Below, piece by piece: positions 27,830 through 37,237 of a stretch of DNA of 64,000 bases. Position 1 is the stretch's first letter; the number at the start of each line of letters is the position of its first letter. A model generated the notes under the pieces. The model was not told the DNA's origin and did not search any database. It worked only from the letters and a program-made list of their open reading frames with translations. The position numbers and the translations under genes are program-made. Origin of the DNA: Paenibacillus albus (GTDB taxonomy: Bacteria; Bacillota; Bacilli; Paenibacillales; Paenibacillaceae); assembly GCF_003952225.1 (NCBI RefSeq), contig NZ_CP034437.1, positions 736,001 through 800,000 of the forward strand, written 5' to 3'.

Positions 27830-29350
27830 TTATAGATATTTCAACGGATTCTGCAGAACGCCGTTCTTATGAACTTCAAAGTGCAGATGCGTACCGAAGG
27901 AGTGGCCTGTGTTGCCCATTACTCCAATGCTCTGACCTTGCTCGACCGTCTGGCCCTTCTTGATTGTAATCTTGCTCAAGTGGCCGTAATACGTTTCGTA
28001 GCCGTTGTTATGATTAATAATGATGCAGTTGCCAAGTCCCGGGCGTGTCCCAGTGAACGTTACCGTTCCATTGTCCGCAGCCATAATGTTATGGTTGCCG
28101 ACCATGTCGACACCGCGGTGAAGCGCACCCCAGCGCTGGCCGAAGAAGCTCGTCAGGCGATGACCGGTAACCGGCCATGCGAAACGACCGCTGCCCTCAT
28201 TCAGAACGACCTTCGTACCCTTCATGACAATAGCCGGTACGGAAGGCTCCAGCACAACCTCGCTGATCAGCTCCTCGCTCATCAGATAGCCGTTCTGCTT
28301 CACGAGACGGTAAACGAGCTGCTTCTTCCCGCTTTGGCCTTCGCGAATGACCTTCTGCTGGCCAGCCTTCATGTTGCTGTTCTTCTGAATAACGGTTTGC
28401 GGATCAATCGATTCCGTCTCCGTCACGTTCTCTACCGTTTGAACCGTCACTTGAGGTTTAAGTACAGTTAGATCAAGCACGTCCCCGACTTTGATCATGT
28501 CGTCCTTGATCCACTTGTTCCGCTCATAGATAACTTGAGGGGATATGTCGAACTTCGATGCGATACAACCTACACAGTCGCCATCTTGAACCGTATATTT
28601 GGTCGGTTTCACCGTGCCCTTAATGATCTGCAAGTAAAGCTGCTCTGGATCGGCAATATCCGTCGGCTGCACATCCGCTTCCTTCAATGCGACATTCTCG
28701 ACAATCTTCACGGATTTAAGCGCCGTCTTCGACTTTACACTGCCGTCGCCAGAATACGACAAAGCAGTTACTTCCGCTACCTTGCCCGTCTTCGTCTGCG
28801 GCGTGTACTTGTTCTGTACTCGTGCAAGCAGCGCATTCGCTGTCGCTTTATCCTTCACCACACCGACACGCTTGCCGTTTACGACCATCTCAACGCCTTC
28901 AGCATGAGAGGTGAATAAGCCTTCGAGCTTCTGCAGCGTTATCGCTGTGTCCGGCTCAGCCTTGTAAGCGCTCTTAGCCCCAAATGTGATCTTACCTGTA
29001 TCAAGGACCATTGCCAGGTCCGCCTTGTTTGCTTTCAATTCCTGCTTCTTCTTGCTAATGAGGTCTGCGACCTGATCCTTCGACTTCACTTCGCCAATAA
29101 GCTTACCATTCTGATATACTTCAACAAAATCCACTGTATGAGCTTTCACATATTGAGTGCCGGTGAATCCGACAACTGCAAGCAGTGCAATCCCGCTAAC
29201 TGCAGCGATAAGCGGCTTCTTGCGAAGCATCCGCTTCACCGTATTGCCCTCACTCGGCGCATCTGCTTGTCCATGCGTACTGGTAGGTCTATCGCCCCGG
29301 ATAGATTGAATCAACTTCCGGAATCGACCCTTATCATTAAAAAAGGCCAT
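27830..29350 (-). CDS. M23 family metallopeptidase with LysM and G5 domains
   Basis: This 506-aa protein starts at ATG 29350 behind AAGGAG; the 22 codons upstream lack a ribosome site. One membrane helix (ISGIALLAVVGFTG region, about residues 50-68) anchors it outside. A YabE-like region with NGKLIGEVKSKDQVADLI and NGKRVGVVKDKATANALL follows, then LysM (YTVQDGDCVGCIASKFDIS), G5 (TVQTVENVTETESI and on) and a C-terminal lysostaphin-type domain. The zinc ligands are visible in HRGVDM and HLHFEV. It probably cuts peptide cross-links in peptidoglycan during growth or sporulation. It lies upstream of the wal operon but ends at its own terminator. Confidence 0.9.
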   Translation of the reverse strand: MAFFNDKGRFRKLIQSIRGDRPTSTHGQADAPSEGNTVKRMLRKKPLIAAVSGIALLAVVGFTGTQYVKAHTVDFVEVYQNGKLIGEVKSKDQVADLISKKKQELKANKADLAMVLDTGKITFGAKSAYKAEPDTAITLQKLEGLFTSHAEGVEMVVNGKRVGVVKDKATANALLARVQNKYTPQTKTGKVAEVTALSYSGDGSVKSKTALKSVKIVENVALKEADVQPTDIADPEQLYLQIIKGTVKPTKYTVQDGDCVGCIASKFDISPQVIYERNKWIKDDMIKVGDVLDLTVLKPQVTVQTVENVTETESIDPQTVIQKNSNMKAGQQKVIREGQSGKKQLVYRLVKQNGYLMSEELISEVVLEPSVPAIVMKGTKVVLNEGSGRFAWPVTGHRLTSFFGQRWGALHRGVDMVGNHNIMAADNGTVTFTGTRPGLGNCIIINHNNGYETYYGHLSKITIKKGQTVEQGQSIGVMGNTGHSFGTHLHFEVHKNGVLQNPLKYL

Positions 29351-29485
29351 ATTCGTCTCCTTATTTCGCGATATGTTTCGTAAAATAAATCGTTTTTCGA
29401 CAACAAAATCGTTCATTGCCAGGCTACGAGTTATACTTTAACATAACGCAATATAGCGGTTCAACCAAACGGCCTTATGGTAAAA

Positions 29486-30178
29486 TTAATATTTGCTCAG
29501 AATTGACAGCATTTCATCGTACTCATTTCGGTCCAAATGCTGTGCCATAAGCTGCTGCACCTGCGTCATTTCGCTATCCGTCAACCCGTCCTCCATCAAT
29601 TTCGAAATCGTTTGCCACGCGTCCTGGGGCAGCTTCTGCATCATGACGCTGAACAGCTTCTCCTTATCCGCATCGCTAATTTGCGACTTGGCTTGATTTA
29701 ACTGATCTGTGGTCATCGCCACTTCATCCTTGGAGGCATCTGCACTCTCCTGTGATTGCGACTGCGTACCCGCGTGATCGGTATCGGTATCCGTTCCTGC
29801 CGCGCTGCTATTGCCCTTCGGCCCTGTGCCTCCGCCAATATCGCTAAGCTCGCCTGATCCTTGCTGGCTGAAAGCATCAACGGAATCCGTCTTCCCTTTG
29901 CCATCATCCTGGCTGCTTGTCGCCTGCTTCTTATCGGAGCCGGAATCAGCTGTCGTACTGTCTTTCGACTTTACTGCCGGATCAGCTCCCCACAGCTCAC
30001 CCCATACACTACTCAACGCGAATGGCTGCTCTTCAAGCGGTATATGAAACTGCTTGAGCAGCGTCTCCACATAGCTGTTGACGATATACCCGGTCGTCCA
30101 GATCGACAAGAAGCTGATGAGAAGCGCCGCGGCAATCGTCTTTGCCAGCCACCCGGCTATTTTCGATAGTTTCCACAT
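29486..30178 (-). CDS. hypothetical membrane-anchored protein, low-complexity
   Basis: This 230-aa protein starts at ATG 30178 behind GGGAGGG, 23 codons inside the longest frame. One membrane helix (ISFLSIWTTGYIVNSYV) is followed by a Ser/Asp/Gly/Thr/Gln-rich linker of about 90 residues. A helical C-terminus (LNQAKSQISDADKEKLFSVM, then LDRNEYDEMLSIL) ends the protein. I do not recognise a named family. The position between the M23 peptidase and purA, and the single anchor, suggest an envelope or sporulation role, but that is only a guess. Confidence 0.65.
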   Translation of the reverse strand: MWKLSKIAGWLAKTIAAALLISFLSIWTTGYIVNSYVETLLKQFHIPLEEQPFALSSVWGELWGADPAVKSKDSTTADSGSDKKQATSSQDDGKGKTDSVDAFSQQGSGELSDIGGGTGPKGNSSAAGTDTDTDHAGTQSQSQESADASKDEVAMTTDQLNQAKSQISDADKEKLFSVMMQKLPQDAWQTISKLMEDGLTDSEMTQVQQLMAQHLDRNEYDEMLSILSKY

Positions 30179-30268
30179 TTCGTTACCCTCCCCTGAAGGG
30201 CTTTTTTGCCCATACTTCTTAGTATCCCCTCCCTTTCCGGTAACCATTCATCTTGCGTGGCAAAAAAG

Positions 30269-30304
30269 AAAGAGGATAGCGGCAATAAAGCCGCTATCCT
30301 CTTT
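30269..30304 (-). terminator. terminator after purA
   Basis: A perfect 15-bp stem (AAAGAGGATAGCGGC and complement) with a 6-base AATAAA loop is followed on the minus strand by TTCTTTTTTG, 12 bp past the purA stop. Confidence 0.85.
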
Positions 30305-30315
30305 AATTCCATTAC

Positions 30316-31602
30316 TTATACGTAAATTGGTGCAACCGGGTTTGTCTGCTCACGGTTACGTCCAACCGAGAAGATTGCAATTGGAATGCCTGTCAGCTCA
30401 GATACACGCTCCACATAACGACGCGTATTCTCTGGCAGATCCGCAAGCGTCTTCGCATTCGAGATATCCTCATTCCAGCCTGGAAGCTCCTCGTAGATCG
30501 CTTCACATTCGGAGATCAGCTTAAGGCTTGCCGGATAATGCTCGATGATTTCGCCGCGCAGCTTGTAGCCCGTGCAGATCTTAACCGTTTCAAGGCCGGA
30601 CAGTACGTCGAGCGAGTTCAAGGACAAGCCTGTAATGCCGCTAACACGGCGTGCATGGCGGACAACAACCGTGTCGAACCAGCCAACACGACGCGGACGT
30701 CCTGTTACAGTGCCGTATTCGTGGCCTTTCTCGCGAATCCAGTCGCCAATATCATTGTTCAGCTCAGTTGGGAATGGACCGTCGCCGACACGAGTCGTGT
30801 ATGCTTTTGCCACGCCGATAACCTGCTGAATCTTCGAAGGGCCAACACCGGAGCCGATACATACGCCGCCTGCTGTCGGGTTCGACGATGTTACGTACGG
30901 GTACGTACCTTGGTCGATATCGAGCATAACGCCTTGCGCGCCTTCAAACAATACTTTCTGGTTCGAATCAATGGCATCGTTCAGAACGACCGAAGTATCC
31001 GTTACATACGGACGCAGTGTTTCTGCGTAGCCAAGGTACTGGCCGAGAATTTCGTCAGCATTCAGCTTTTCTCCGCCGTATACTTGCTCGATAACTTGGT
31101 TCTTCTCTGCAACGAGGCGGCGCAGCTTCGTTTCGAATTCTTCTGCATCCATCAAGTCCGCGACGCGAATACCGTTACGTGCAGCCTTGTCCATGTAGCA
31201 AGGGCCGATCCCTTTGCGAGTTGTACCGATCTTGTTATCGCCTTTGCGCTCTTCCTCAAGACCATCGAGAACCAAGTGATACGGCATAATCAGATGCGCG
31301 CGGTCACTGATCTTCAGGTTCTCTGTCGAGAAGCCATTCTCATGGATATAATTAATTTCGTCGATCAGAGCAGCTGGATTAATGACCATGCCGTTACCGA
31401 TGACGCATACTTTATTTTCGTTGAAGATTCCGGATGGAATCATGGTTAATTTATATTTTTTATTGTTGATAATGATCGTATGGCCAGCGTTGTTGCCACC
31501 TTGGTAACGTGCTACGACATCAGCGCCATCCGCCAGAAAGTCGGTAATTTTCCCTTTGCCTTCGTCTCCCCATTGGGTTCCGACTACTACTACCGTTGAC
31601 AT
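30316..31602 (-). CDS. purA: adenylosuccinate synthase PurA
   Basis: This 428-aa protein starts at ATG 31602 and has the normal family length. It condenses IMP with aspartate using GTP, the first committed step to AMP. The N-terminus [22 protein letters not shown] carries the GTP P-loop-like and IMP-binding signature. [27 protein letters not shown] and [30 protein letters not shown] follow, all diagnostic. A sigma-A-type promoter and a paired PurBox lie upstream, indicating repression by PurR as in B. subtilis. Confidence 0.98.
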   Translation of the reverse strand: MSTVVVVGTQWGDEGKGKITDFLADGADVVARYQGGNNAGHTIIINNKKYKLTMIPSGIFNENKVCVIGNGMVINPAALIDEINYIHENGFSTENLKISDRAHLIMPYHLVLDGLEEERKGDNKIGTTRKGIGPCYMDKAARNGIRVADLMDAEEFETKLRRLVAEKNQVIEQVYGGEKLNADEILGQYLGYAETLRPYVTDTSVVLNDAIDSNQKVLFEGAQGVMLDIDQGTYPYVTSSNPTAGGVCIGSGVGPSKIQQVIGVAKAYTTRVGDGPFPTELNNDIGDWIREKGHEYGTVTGRPRRVGWFDTVVVRHARRVSGITGLSLNSLDVLSGLETVKICTGYKLRGEIIEHYPASLKLISECEAIYEELPGWNEDISNAKTLADLPENTRRYVERVSELTGIPIAIFSVGRNREQTNPVAPIYV

Positions 31603-31680
31603 GGTTATACCCCCATTACAAGTTTTGCAAGTGCATGACTAACATGACTAAAATGGCCACCAGTCTTTGGCAGCATGTTA

Positions 31681-31709
31681 AGTGTAGCAGTACACCCCTG
31701 TAAAGTCAA
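31681..31709 (-). promoter_or_regulatory. purA promoter
   Basis: On the minus strand TTGACT (31704-31709) and TACACT (31681-31686) are 17 bases apart. The transcript would start about 70 bp before the purA start codon. Confidence 0.65.
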
Positions 31710-31710
31710 C

Positions 31711-31758
31711 GAAATTCCGAACGATTGTGGTGTGCTTCACACAATCGTTCGGAATTTC
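31711..31758 (-). promoter_or_regulatory. paired PurBox operator for PurR upstream of purA
   Basis: A perfect 19-bp inverted repeat, 31711-31729 and 31740-31758, has arms containing AATTCCGAACGAT, which fits the PurBox AWWWCCGAACWWT at 12 of 13 positions. Two inverted PurBoxes about 18 bp apart directly upstream of a -35 box are the arrangement PurR uses in B. subtilis. The same symmetry could also serve as a weak dnaB terminator, but there is no good T-tract. Confidence 0.65.
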
Positions 31759-31813
31759 TGAAGGGTGTCTGTCGGAGCTGAAATGCTTCGCTTCTGGCGA
31801 ATTGAATGCCTCG

Positions 31814-33178
31814 CTAGGAAGCCTGTCCAGGCTCCTGATGCGTTCGGTCCAGTCCAACAAACTTATTAAAGCTTTTTAGGAACGCCAGCTCGACCGTACC
31901 AACCGGCCCGTTACGCTGTTTAGCAATAATGATTTCGATAATGTTCTTCTTCTCGGATTCCTTATCGTAGTAATCGTCCCGGTAGAGGAACGCTACGATG
32001 TCGGCATCTTGCTCGATGGAACCGGATTCCCGAAGGTCAGACATCATCGGACGCTTGTCCTGCCGCTGCTCAACGCCCCGGCTCAGCTGCGACAGTGCAA
32101 TAACCGGCACTTCGAGCTCACGCGCAATTTGCTTCAGCGTACGAGAAATCTCGGATACTTCCTGCTGACGATTCTCGCCTGCCTTGCCGCGCCCGGAAAT
32201 AAGCTGCAAGTAGTCGATCAGAATCATGCCGAGACCGCGCTCTTTCTTCAAACGGCGGCATTTGGCGCGAATGTCCGCGACGGTAATACCCGGCGTATCA
32301 TCGATGAAGATCTGTGCTTCAGACAGTGAACCAATCGCCATCGTTAGCTTTTCCCAATCGTCGCCTTCCAAATACCCCGTACGCATACGTCCTGCATCAA
32401 CATTCGATTCCGCACAGATCATACGCTGTACGAGCTGAGCTGCGGACATCTCGAGCGAGAAGATTGCAACGGTTTCTTTGGCGCGAACGCCGACGTTCTG
32501 CGCTACGTTCAGGGCGAACGCCGTCTTACCTACGGAAGGACGGGCCGCGATTATGATTAAGTCGCTTCGTTGAAAGCCTGCCGTCATCTTGTCGAGGTCG
32601 GTGAAGCCTGACGGAATGCCGCTCGAGCCGCCTTTGTTCGTGTACAGAAACTCAACCTTCTCGAACACTTCCATCAGCACGTCGCGAATCGAGATGAAGC
32701 CGCTGCTCGATCTGCGGTTGGAAATCTCCAGGATGCGGGACTCGGCTTCGCTCAGCATGCTGCCTACATCTTCCGCTGCGGCATAACCGTTCGAGACGAT
32801 GTTCGTCGCTGTGCGGATCAGGCGGCGCAGCATCGATTTTTCTTCTACGATTTGCGCGTAGTAGTCGACGTTCGCCGCAGTCGGTACGGAGTTGGCGAGC
32901 TTCGCCAAATAGCTGACTCCGCCAATCTCCTCCAACTGCTGATGGTCCTGCAAATAAGCAGTCAGGGTGACCAAATCGATGGGCTGACTCGCTTCGCCGA
33001 GCTCAATCATCGCCTCAAAGATAAGCTGATGAGAAGGCAAATAGAAATCCTCGCTCTTCACCCGCTCCATTGACGTAATTAACGCTTCCGCCTGCAATAA
33101 AACTGCACCGAGTACCGCTTGCTCTGCTTCCATATTCTGCGGCGGCACACGATCAAACATCAGCTGCTCGTTACTCAT
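31814..33178 (-). CDS. dnaB: replicative DNA helicase DnaB (DnaC of Bacillus)
   Basis: Read from ATG 33178 it is 454 aa, the same length as the B. subtilis enzyme. A longer form from GTG 33232 would overlap rplI and has no good ribosome site. The N-terminal primase-binding domain opens with FDRVPPQNMEAEQAVLGAVLLQ. The RecA-like motor has Walker A ARPSVGKTAFALN, Walker B ILIDYLQLI and the arginine-finger region DKRPMMSDLRESGSIEQDADIV. It is the hexameric helicase loaded at oriC. It follows rplI, with gdpP further upstream, as in Bacillus. Confidence 0.96.
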   Translation of the reverse strand: MSNEQLMFDRVPPQNMEAEQAVLGAVLLQAEALITSMERVKSEDFYLPSHQLIFEAMIELGEASQPIDLVTLTAYLQDHQQLEEIGGVSYLAKLANSVPTAANVDYYAQIVEEKSMLRRLIRTATNIVSNGYAAAEDVGSMLSEAESRILEISNRRSSSGFISIRDVLMEVFEKVEFLYTNKGGSSGIPSGFTDLDKMTAGFQRSDLIIIAARPSVGKTAFALNVAQNVGVRAKETVAIFSLEMSAAQLVQRMICAESNVDAGRMRTGYLEGDDWEKLTMAIGSLSEAQIFIDDTPGITVADIRAKCRRLKKERGLGMILIDYLQLISGRGKAGENRQQEVSEISRTLKQIARELEVPVIALSQLSRGVEQRQDKRPMMSDLRESGSIEQDADIVAFLYRDDYYDKESEKKNIIEIIIAKQRNGPVGTVELAFLKSFNKFVGLDRTHQEPGQAS

Positions 33179-33209
33179 CTGGTCGTTTGAATCCCCCTTG
33201 AATGGCTTA

Positions 33210-33653
33210 TTATTCTTCTGTTGCATGGACACTCAGCTTCGCTTTGACTTCCGGATGCAGCTTCACGGGCACCTGAGTAACGCCAAGGGTGCGAATCGGC
33301 TCTTCCAGTTCGATCTTGCGTTTATCGATCTTTACGCCCTGCGCTTCAAGCGCTTCAGCGATTTGTTTGCTTGTTATGGCACCGAATAGACGGCCACCTT
33401 CGCCTGCTCTTGTCTTCACGACGACCTTCAACGCTTCCAGTCGTGCAGCAAGTGCCTGCGCATCTTCTTTTTCTTTCAACTTCTTTTTCACTTCAGCTGC
33501 ATTTTGCAGGTCAAGCGTCTTCAGGTTGCCGTCGGAAGCTGGCTTCGCCAAGTTCTTAGGAAACAAGAAATTACGGACATAACCCTCTGATACTTCTTTA
33601 ACCTCACCCTTCTTGCCTTGCCCCTTTACATCTTGCAGAAAAATTACCTTCAT
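33210..33653 (-). CDS. rplI: 50S ribosomal protein bL9
   Basis: This 147-aa protein starts at ATG 33653, overlapping gdpP by 4 bp. The N-terminal domain ([30 protein letters not shown]) has the bL9 signature with Lys and Gly residues that bind 23S rRNA. A long connecting helix and a C-terminal domain ([25 protein letters not shown]) complete it. The length matches the family. It precedes dnaB on the same transcript. Confidence 0.97.
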   Translation of the reverse strand: MKVIFLQDVKGQGKKGEVKEVSEGYVRNFLFPKNLAKPASDGNLKTLDLQNAAEVKKKLKEKEDAQALAARLEALKVVVKTRAGEGGRLFGAITSKQIAEALEAQGVKIDKRKIELEEPIRTLGVTQVPVKLHPEVKAKLSVHATEE

Positions 33654-35611
33654 TCGAATAACCCCTCTTCCTTATCAAGTTCATGCAGCACCTGCTTGAG
33701 ACGATGCGCTGCTTCTGTTACTGTTCCTTCTAGCTGTGCTGCGGCGTTCGTCAGATGCCCGCCGCCGCCCATGCGTTCCATAACAACCTGCACATTCATA
33801 TGTCCCAGTGATCTCGCACTAATGCCGATAAGACCGTCTGGGCGTTCGCCAATAACGAACGATGCAAGTACATCCGTCATATTGAGGAGGGTATCCGCCG
33901 TCTGCGCAATTAAGAGCTGCGAATACTTGCGTCCTTGCTCCGTGACGGCAATTGCAATATGGTCATAGACAATCTCGGCCTGCTTGATCATCTCTGCCTT
34001 CTTGATGTATTCGGCTAGATCCTCTTTCATCATCCGCTGAATGAGCGCCGAATCCGCTCCATGGCGACGTAAGAAAGATGCCGCTTCGAACGTTCTGGAG
34101 CCGGTACGGAGCGAGAAGCTCTTCGTATCGACTGTTATTCCCGCAAGCAATGCTGTCGCCTCTCTGACGTCCAGCAGCACGCGATCGTGGATATATTGGA
34201 GAAGCTCGGTAATGAGCTCGCACGTCGAGGACGCATATGGCTCCATGTAGACAAGAATGGCGCCTGTAATGAACTCTTCGCCACGGCGATGATGGTCGAC
34301 AACGACGATCTTCTCCGTCTGAGTCAGCAGCTTAGGCTCCTTCACCATTGACGCTTTATGCGTATCGACAACGACGACGAGTGTGTTGCTGCCGATAAGC
34401 ACCTGCGCCTGCTCCGGCGAGATAAACCGCTTAGCAATGCGCTCATCCTCACGCAGCATCTCCATCATCTTCTGAATGGATGGATTGACGCCCTCCAGCA
34501 CGATGAACGCTTCCTTGTTGTACATCATCGCGGCCTTCAGCACCCCGATAGCTGCGCCGATTGCGTCCATATCGGGCATCTTATGCCCCATAATGACGAC
34601 GCGGTCGCTGTCGCGTATCAAATCGCGCAGCGCATGCGCAACAACGCGGGCGCGGACGCGAGTCCGCTTCTCTACTGCATTGGACTTGCCGCCATAGAAC
34701 GACTGGCGCTGTCCAACCTTCACAGCCGCTTGGTCACCACCGCGGCCAAGCGCATAATCAAGGCTCGTTTGCGCCCAGTGACCGAGCTCCACGATGCTCT
34801 CCGCGCCTGACGCGAACCCGATGCTCAGCGTCATTGGAATTTTATTCTCTGCGGTAATTTCCCGCACTTCATCAAGTAGTACAAAACGAGACAGCTCCAG
34901 CTGCTTCAGCGTTCGCTGATCGGTAATGACAAGATAACGGTCTGATGTGAGACGCTTCAAGTACACGTGGAACTTATTCGCCCACTCTGTAATTTCCGCC
35001 GTCGCCTTCGACATCAGCGAGCTCCGCTGCTGGTCATCCATGCCTTGCGTAACCTCTTCAAGGTTATCCATCATGACAATGCCAAGCGCGAGCTTCTCAT
35101 CCTCATAACGCTTCGCCAGCTGCCAGCGCTGCGTGATATCACGGATGTAGAGCAGCCGCTCATCGAAACGGAACATCAGCTCATACACGGAGCTGCCAAT
35201 CACCGCTTCAACCGTCCCCTCGCGCTCCTTTGCCTGCGACAGCGTAGGGAACAGCTCATCCAGCGACTCGCCTACAACGGATTCCAAGTCGAGCATGTGC
35301 GACACAAACCCATTGTGCCACTCCACCGTCTTATCCTCGTTGTATAGAATAATACCAAGCGGCAGATCGCTTATAACCTCTCTGCCTGCCTTCTTCACCC
35401 GGTATGACAATGTACCGAGATACACTTTCAAATCCCGGCGAAACGCCCGCTCTGCCATGACAGAATAGAAGCCGACCGCGCCTGACAGCACGAGCCCGAT
35501 TATGCCAAGCTTCCACTCGTATGCGGCGAGCGTCACCGTTAATAGAATCATTAGCACGAATGCCCACAGATGGTGCATCCCGTGCCATCGTTTGATTAGA
35601 AACTTCGGCAT
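33650..35611 (-). CDS. gdpP: cyclic-di-AMP phosphodiesterase GdpP
   Basis: This 653-aa protein has two N-terminal membrane helices (about 10-50), a PAS-like heme-type domain and a degenerate GGDEF domain. A DHH/DHHA1 phosphodiesterase follows. Metal-binding motifs are visible as [26 protein letters not shown] and [12 protein letters not shown], and the DHHA1 end has [13 protein letters not shown]. It hydrolyses c-di-AMP to pApA and so tunes potassium, wall stress and beta-lactam tolerance. It is coupled to rplI by a 4-bp overlap and follows yybS. Confidence 0.96.
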   Translation of the reverse strand: MPKFLIKRWHGMHHLWAFVLMILLTVTLAAYEWKLGIIGLVLSGAVGFYSVMAERAFRRDLKVYLGTLSYRVKKAGREVISDLPLGIILYNEDKTVEWHNGFVSHMLDLESVVGESLDELFPTLSQAKEREGTVEAVIGSSVYELMFRFDERLLYIRDITQRWQLAKRYEDEKLALGIVMMDNLEEVTQGMDDQQRSSLMSKATAEITEWANKFHVYLKRLTSDRYLVITDQRTLKQLELSRFVLLDEVREITAENKIPMTLSIGFASGAESIVELGHWAQTSLDYALGRGGDQAAVKVGQRQSFYGGKSNAVEKRTRVRARVVAHALRDLIRDSDRVVIMGHKMPDMDAIGAAIGVLKAAMMYNKEAFIVLEGVNPSIQKMMEMLREDERIAKRFISPEQAQVLIGSNTLVVVVDTHKASMVKEPKLLTQTEKIVVVDHHRRGEEFITGAILVYMEPYASSTCELITELLQYIHDRVLLDVREATALLAGITVDTKSFSLRTGSRTFEAASFLRRHGADSALIQRMMKEDLAEYIKKAEMIKQAEIVYDHIAIAVTEQGRKYSQLLIAQTADTLLNMTDVLASFVIGERPDGLIGISARSLGHMNVQVVMERMGGGGHLTNAAAQLEGTVTEAAHRLKQVLHELDKEEGLFE

Positions 35612-35630
35612 CCTCTACACGCCCCTGTAG

Positions 35631-36545
35631 TTACGATTTCTTGAACGCTTTTCGAATGGGGAATGCGGCATCGAACACCCCGATTAAGCTAAGCGGATGG
35701 AGAAAAATCGCAACGATCACGGATAAGAGCACCGGTACAGCTTTGTTCCACTTTCGCTCATGTGCGATAAAGAAGAAGAGTCCCATCGCTTGAATCGTAA
35801 AAGCGATCTGCATAAGCGGAATAAGGTTTAGCAGCACCACTGTCATGAAAGAAGTGCCTGTATCCGGCGTAATCATATCCGCCAGAAGTGCAATCAAGTA
35901 ATAGAAGACGAAGATGCGCGGCAAGCGCCATTCTCTTGCTGGCTGCAGCTTGGCAATCGATAAGCCGGAAGAGCGCAGAGCCGGAGCCGCAATAGCATGC
36001 GCGACAACAGCGAGTAAGAAGGATACCGTAATGAATGCCATCGGTATAGAATGAATCAGATATTGAATGTACGTTTCTGTAATTTCCGAAGTCCAGATGC
36101 CCGGCATCAGTCCGTCTGCCCGCAAGTTTTCCGTCGTCGTTGTAATCACTTTGCGGATTTCACGCAGCAGCGAGAAATCGAAGATCACATCAAACAGAAC
36201 AAGCTCGAGCAGCAGCTCTGCGAGCAACGTCAGCACGGTAGCGGTCAGCACCTTACGCGCAGGCGCGCCCTTGCGGTAATAATGCCCCATCACGATTGAA
36301 GGAACCAGGAAAAACAGCCCGACGATCAGTGCAGGCAGCCCGAGTACAAGAACACCAATTCCGTATACAGCAGTCATATGCAATGTGAAGGCCCGTTTAG
36401 ACAACATCGTGTAAAGAATAACAGTCGGAACCATCATGACTGCAGCCGCTAACGTGTTCAATCCGGGTACCGCAATGGAGAGCAGAAGCAGCAGCGCCGC
36501 AATGCTCCAAATAATCGACTTAAAGCCGGTTTTCAAGCTGTTCAC
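35631..36545 (-). CDS. yybS: YybS family membrane protein (DUF2232)
   Basis: This 304-aa protein starts at ATG 36545. Seven to eight hydrophobic helices span the whole length (for example SIIWSIAALLLLLSIAVPG and IFVFYYLIALLADMI). The pattern and the place just upstream of gdpP match YybS/DUF2232, a family predicted to be energy-coupling-factor-like or transport membrane proteins of unknown substrate. The gap to gdpP is only 19 bp, so the two are cotranscribed with rplI and dnaB. Confidence 0.85.
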   Translation of the reverse strand: MNSLKTGFKSIIWSIAALLLLLSIAVPGLNTLAAAVMMVPTVILYTMLSKRAFTLHMTAVYGIGVLVLGLPALIVGLFFLVPSIVMGHYYRKGAPARKVLTATVLTLLAELLLELVLFDVIFDFSLLREIRKVITTTTENLRADGLMPGIWTSEITETYIQYLIHSIPMAFITVSFLLAVVAHAIAAPALRSSGLSIAKLQPAREWRLPRIFVFYYLIALLADMITPDTGTSFMTVVLLNLIPLMQIAFTIQAMGLFFFIAHERKWNKAVPVLLSVIVAIFLHPLSLIGVFDAAFPIRKAFKKS

Positions 36546-36667
36546 CTCTTGCCAAGTTACTAGTACAACCTTTGAGCTTTACTCCCCATTATAGCATAAA
36601 ACCTTTGAGGCAACACAGGAGACGTTGTCCAGCCAGGCCATTCCACTTGACTAACAGCAGGAAACAA

Positions 36668-36704
36668 AACGCCGCCCCCATATGAAGAGGACGGCGATTT
36701 TCCA
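36668..36704 (-). terminator. weak hairpin after the CBS-domain gene
   Basis: CGCCG and CGGCG flank a long imperfect loop with TTTT on one side and AAAAC on the other, just past the CBS gene stop. The short stem makes this only a possible terminator. Confidence 0.35.
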
Positions 36705-37145
36705 TTAGCCAGCAGCCATTTCTTTATTCGATTGTATGGATGATTGAACGATAAGTGCTTCGCAGTAATCAATAATGTCGCTTCGGCGTACGATGCCGAT
36801 GAATCGGTTCATATCGTCGACGACAGGCACAAAGTTCTGGATCTTCGCGAGCGATACGAGATCTTCCATGTTCGCATCGATCTGTACGGCACGATTGCTT
36901 AGCCTCATCTGCACCTCAGAGAGCTTCACTTTGTTCGTCTGATCGAATGTGACATGCGGATTGTTCTTCATATACCAGAGGAGGTCGCCCTCCGTTAACG
37001 TACCTGCGTAGCCGCCTTTATCATCGAGAATCGGAACGGCCGTATAGCGGTGATGCTCCATTCGTTCAAGTGTCTGCCTTAGTGTGGCATCCATTGTCAG
37101 CCATACAACTTCCTGCTTAGGCAATAGGAAAAATGCAATGTTCAT
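36705..37145 (-). CDS. CBS-domain protein, CbpB/DarB-like
   Basis: This 146-aa protein starts at ATG 37145 and is almost entirely a tandem CBS pair. CBS1 holds MDATLRQTLERMEHHRYTAVPILDDKGGYAGTL. CBS2 holds IDANMEDLVSLAKIQNFVPVVDDMNRFIGIVRRSDII. Stand-alone proteins of this size are ligand sensors. The nearest Bacillus counterpart is the c-di-AMP-binding DarB/CbpB, which activates the stringent-response enzyme Rel when unliganded. Its place two genes from gdpP, which degrades c-di-AMP, supports this, but AMP or ATP binding is equally possible. Confidence 0.75.
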   Translation of the reverse strand: MNIAFFLLPKQEVVWLTMDATLRQTLERMEHHRYTAVPILDDKGGYAGTLTEGDLLWYMKNNPHVTFDQTNKVKLSEVQMRLSNRAVQIDANMEDLVSLAKIQNFVPVVDDMNRFIGIVRRSDIIDYCEALIVQSSIQSNKEMAAG

Positions 37146-37237
37146 GTTCGTCTACCCGTCCCTTCTTCTTCATTCCTTATGCACGAAGAGCTCTGGGCTG
37201 TTACTTGCCTTTACTTCTTCTCTGCTGTTCGTTTTGA

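Noticed and set aside
30538..31449. Plus-strand frame of 303 aa opposite purA
   Set aside because: It is a shadow of purA with no start signal and no recognisable domain.
31740..31758. 19-bp repeat read only as a dnaB terminator
   Set aside because: No T-tract follows on the minus strand, and its arms fit the PurBox consensus, so the operator reading is preferred.
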